64,000 bases of DNA from AP-15 sp963785565 (GTDB taxonomy: Bacteria; Pseudomonadota; Alphaproteobacteria; ATCC43930; CGMCC-115725), in NCBI GenBank assembly GCA_963785565.1, contig CAWAVV010000026.1, forward strand, positions 1 through 64,000. Direction: 5' to 3'. This document shows positions 61,512 to 64,000 of the stretch, piece after piece. Every line of letters starts with the position of its first letter. The stretch's first letter is position 1. The notes beneath the pieces are model-generated. The model ran no database searches, had not been told where the DNA came from, and worked only from the letters and a program-made list of their open reading frames with translations. The translations under genes and the position numbers were made by a program.

Positions 61512-63970
61512 CCGCCCGCCCGGCAAGAGCCCCGATGGAGTCCGCGCCTCTGCTTGCAACCCGGCTGCGCCTCGCCCGCGCGGCATTGCTGTGGGAGACG
61601 CTTTGGCCGGTCTGCTGGCCGGCTCTCGCGGTCCTCGCCTTATTTCTAGTCCTCGTTCTGTTCGATCTGTTGCCGCTCCTCCCGGGCCTCGTCCACGCCG
61701 CGATCCTGCTGGCCTTCGGCGCCGGTTTTCTGCTCGCCCTCGGCGTGGCGTTTCGCGACATCATGCTGCCCAATGCCACCGCAGCCCGACGCCGCATCGA
61801 GCGCGCGAGCGGGCTGTTGCATCGGCCGTTGCAGGCGCTGGCCGACCGGCCGAGCATGCCGCTCGACCCACAGGCGACGCAACTGTGGGACGCCCACCAG
61901 CGGCACATGCGGGCGCTGGTACGGCGGCTGCGGATCGGGACGCCCACCGCGGGGCTTGCCGCGCGAGACCCGTGGGGTTTGCGAGCGCTGCTGGCATTGC
62001 TGCTGTTGATTGGCGCGGTCGATGCCGGGGACGATTGGCGCGACCGCCTGATACGCGCGGTGACCCCAGGCGTGGCAGGCGGTACGTCCGCGATCGCCGC
62101 CAGCCTCGACATCTGGGTCACCCCGCCCGAGTACACCGGGCTGCCGCCGCAATTCCTGCGCCCGGAAAACCGGCAGACGATCGCGGTGCCGATCGGCAGC
62201 ACGTTGCTCGCTCAGGTGCATGGCGGTGGTTCGGTGCCGCAACTGTCCATCGATCGGAGCACCCACGACTTCGCGACGACCGACAAGCAGGATTTTCAGG
62301 CTCAAGCGACATTGACTGCCGGCAAGCGGATCGAGGTTTCGCAGGGAGGGACCGTACTCGGCGGCTGGCCGATCCGGATAATCCCCGATCACCCGCCCGC
62401 CGTCGCTTTTGCCAAGCCGCCTGAGGCGACGGTGCGGCAGGCTTTGCGGATCGATTACCGAGCGTCGGACGATTACGGGGTGGAAAGGGTCAAGGCGGTG
62501 ATCCGGCGCCCTGGGGACAAATCCGGCCAAAAGATCGAGCTGGAGCTGCCCTTGCCAGGGCTGCATCTCAAGCAGGCGGAGTCGACCAGCTATCACGATC
62601 TGACGCCGGCCCTGTGGGCCGGGTTGCCGGTCGAGATCCGGCTCGTCGCCAGCGACGCGCTGGGACAGACCGGCGAGAGCGAGCCGGTGCAGATGAAGCT
62701 GCCGGAGCGCGCCTTCGCCAACCCGGTTGCGCGCGCGATCATCGAGCAGCGCAAAGAGCTGGCGGCCAATCCGAGTTCGCGCTTGCCGATAGCCGAGATT
62801 CTCGGCGATCTCCGCTCGCGCCCGCAGCTCTACAATGATGATATGGTCGTGTTTCTGGCGCTTCGCGTTGCCCAAGAGCGCCTGCGCTTGCACGACGACC
62901 CGGCCGCGATCGCCCAGGTCGAGCAGCTGTTGTGGGATACCGCGCTGCGCATCGAGGACGGACAGGCCTCATTGGCGCAGAACGAGCTGCGACGACTGCA
63001 GCAGCAGCTGCAGGACGCGCTGGCAAAAAACGCGCCGGACCGGGAGATCGAGCGCTTGATGAGCGAGCTGAAGCAGGCGCTCGACCGCTATTTGCAAGCG
63101 CTCGCCGCGAACATGGCGCGACATCCTGAGCAGAACCAGCAACCGACTGATCCGTCCCAGCAGATTCTCACCAGCCGGGATCTCGAACATATGCTCGACC
63201 GTGCCGCCGAGCTGGCCAAAAACGGCGCGCGCGATCAGGCGCGCGAGCTGTTGTCGCAGCTTCAGAATATGCTGGAAAATCTGCGCCTGGCGCGTCCTGG
63301 CCAGTCGCCGCAGGAGTCCGGCGAGGCGCAGCAGATGATGCGCGGCATGCGCCAGCTGATGCAACGCCAGCAGCAACTGCTTGACCGCAGTTTCCGCGCC
63401 CAGCAGCAAGCCGAGCGAGGGCAGACGACGGCTCCAGGCGATCAGAACGGCATTCAACCGAATGGCGCCGGCGATATGAGCGGCGCGGCCCAGCAGCAGG
63501 AAGAGCTGCGCCATACGCTGGGTGAGATGATGCGCCGGATGGGTGACGGGCTCGGTGAAATTCCCGACCCGCTGGGCCGTGCCGAGCGGGCGATGCGTGA
63601 CGCGGCGCAAGCGTTGCGCGGCAGCCGGCCCGGCTCGGCGATCGGCCCGCAGACCGATGCCCTGGATCAGTTGCAGCAGGCTCAGCGCGAATTCGCCCGG
63701 CAGATGCAACAGCGGCTGGGCGCCGCCTGGGGCGAGACCCCGGACCGCGCGACCGGGACCGGCCAGCCGCGTGACGGGGGCGACCGCGATCCGTTGGGCC
63801 GGCCGCTGGCAAACGGCGGCTCTTACGATCAGGGTGACGTCAAGATTCCGGATCTGGACATGATGCAGAGGTCCCGTCAAATCCTCGATGAGCTGCGCCG
63901 TCGCGCCGGCGAGCGCTACCGGCCGCAAATCGAGCTGGACTATATCGACCGGTTGCTGCAGCGGTTTTGA
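61508..63970 (+). CDS. DUF4175 (TIGR02302) family membrane protein
   Basis: 820 residues. Two or three membrane helices at the N-terminus (LAVLALFLVLVLFDLLPLLPG, AAILLAFGAGFLLALGVAF, WGLRALLALLLLIGA), a middle beta-rich domain (ASLDIWVTPPEYTGLPPQFL) and a long glutamine-rich coiled-coil tail (about 480-760) ending RYRPQIELDYIDRLLQRF, as the family does. Start ATG at 61508 overlaps the lysA stop (ATGA). Found after lysA in many alphaproteobacteria; function is unknown, perhaps an envelope role. Confidence 0.85.
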   Translation: MTARPARAPMESAPLLATRLRLARAALLWETLWPVCWPALAVLALFLVLVLFDLLPLLPGLVHAAILLAFGAGFLLALGVAFRDIMLPNATAARRRIERASGLLHRPLQALADRPSMPLDPQATQLWDAHQRHMRALVRRLRIGTPTAGLAARDPWGLRALLALLLLIGAVDAGDDWRDRLIRAVTPGVAGGTSAIAASLDIWVTPPEYTGLPPQFLRPENRQTIAVPIGSTLLAQVHGGGSVPQLSIDRSTHDFATTDKQDFQAQATLTAGKRIEVSQGGTVLGGWPIRIIPDHPPAVAFAKPPEATVRQALRIDYRASDDYGVERVKAVIRRPGDKSGQKIELELPLPGLHLKQAESTSYHDLTPALWAGLPVEIRLVASDALGQTGESEPVQMKLPERAFANPVARAIIEQRKELAANPSSRLPIAEILGDLRSRPQLYNDDMVVFLALRVAQERLRLHDDPAAIAQVEQLLWDTALRIEDGQASLAQNELRRLQQQLQDALAKNAPDREIERLMSELKQALDRYLQALAANMARHPEQNQQPTDPSQQILTSRDLEHMLDRAAELAKNGARDQARELLSQLQNMLENLRLARPGQSPQESGEAQQMMRGMRQLMQRQQQLLDRSFRAQQQAERGQTTAPGDQNGIQPNGAGDMSGAAQQQEELRHTLGEMMRRMGDGLGEIPDPLGRAERAMRDAAQALRGSRPGSAIGPQTDALDQLQQAQREFARQMQQRLGAAWGETPDRATGTGQPRDGGDRDPLGRPLANGGSYDQGDVKIPDLDMMQRSRQILDELRRRAGERYRPQIELDYIDRLLQRF

Positions 63971-64000
63971 GCGCGCCCAGTTCAAAGTCGTCGGGCCGGC

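Overview
The window is GC-rich chromosomal DNA from an alphaproteobacterium, most likely in or near the Rhodospirillales/Acetobacterales. The pointers are the hemD / mitofilin-like / hemY block, the argH / small lipoprotein / lysA / DUF4175 block, a YcbK-type DUF882 peptidase, and strand-loop-strand (AIDA-type) surface protein repeats of the kind common in that group. Species cannot be fixed from the sequence. Most genes are ordinary housekeeping or catabolic genes in short operons that switch strand often. No CRISPR array, integrase or transposase was seen.

Region by region. 1-3206 (-): the N-terminal part of a zinc-ribbon / class III cyclase / AAA ATPase / TPR signalling protein that runs off the left edge. 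3605-4477 (+): metallo-beta-lactamase-fold hydrolase. 4486-12638 (-): the most unusual locus, a giant secreted protein combining AIDA-type strand-loop-strand repeats, an embedded trypsin-like protease, an Ig-like domain and RTX repeats, preceded by an overlapping O-heptosyltransferase gene and a remnant of another strand-loop-strand protein. 12859-18729: TenA, an MFS carrier, a methyltransferase, DUF192, DUF882 and ferritin-like/VIT1 genes. 18755-24316 (-): a zinc-ribbon protein, then a pimeloyl-CoA-type beta-oxidation set (two acyl-CoA dehydrogenases and a fused hydratase/dehydrogenase) interrupted by an orphan addiction-module gene. 24388-29602: ThiE-like, SIMPL, hemD, mitofilin-like, hemY and tRNA-Thr(CGT). 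29730-37067: an accessory catabolic stretch (VOC protein, Rieske oxygenase alpha/beta, luciferase-like monooxygenase, class V aminotransferase, hydratase). 37088-37855: an AT-richer EcsC-family gene, probably acquired. 38095-49203: purD, xseA, a kinase fusion, SDR, cupin, ribA, orphan response regulator, glycosyltransferase-like, CHRD, C13 peptidase, pterin dehydratase and GYD genes. 49200-54191 (-): an EmrAB-type efflux locus with two DHA2 pumps and a MarR regulator. 54457-56433 (+): three small genes of unknown function with a phage-like flavour. 56430-63970: gluQ, esterase, TlpA-like thioredoxin, then the tightly overlapped argH-lptM-lysA-DUF4175 operon.

Several conserved genes carry apparent frameshifts: the fused PimF-like gene once, the 2-keto-4-pentenoate hydratase once, and lysA twice. 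All four look like +1 single-base insertions. Because lysA is normally indispensable, base-level sequence error is a serious alternative to real pseudogenes. The giant RTX protein is broken differently, by an apparent 154-bp loss inside its 324-bp repeats, which puts its C-terminal secretion signal out of frame.
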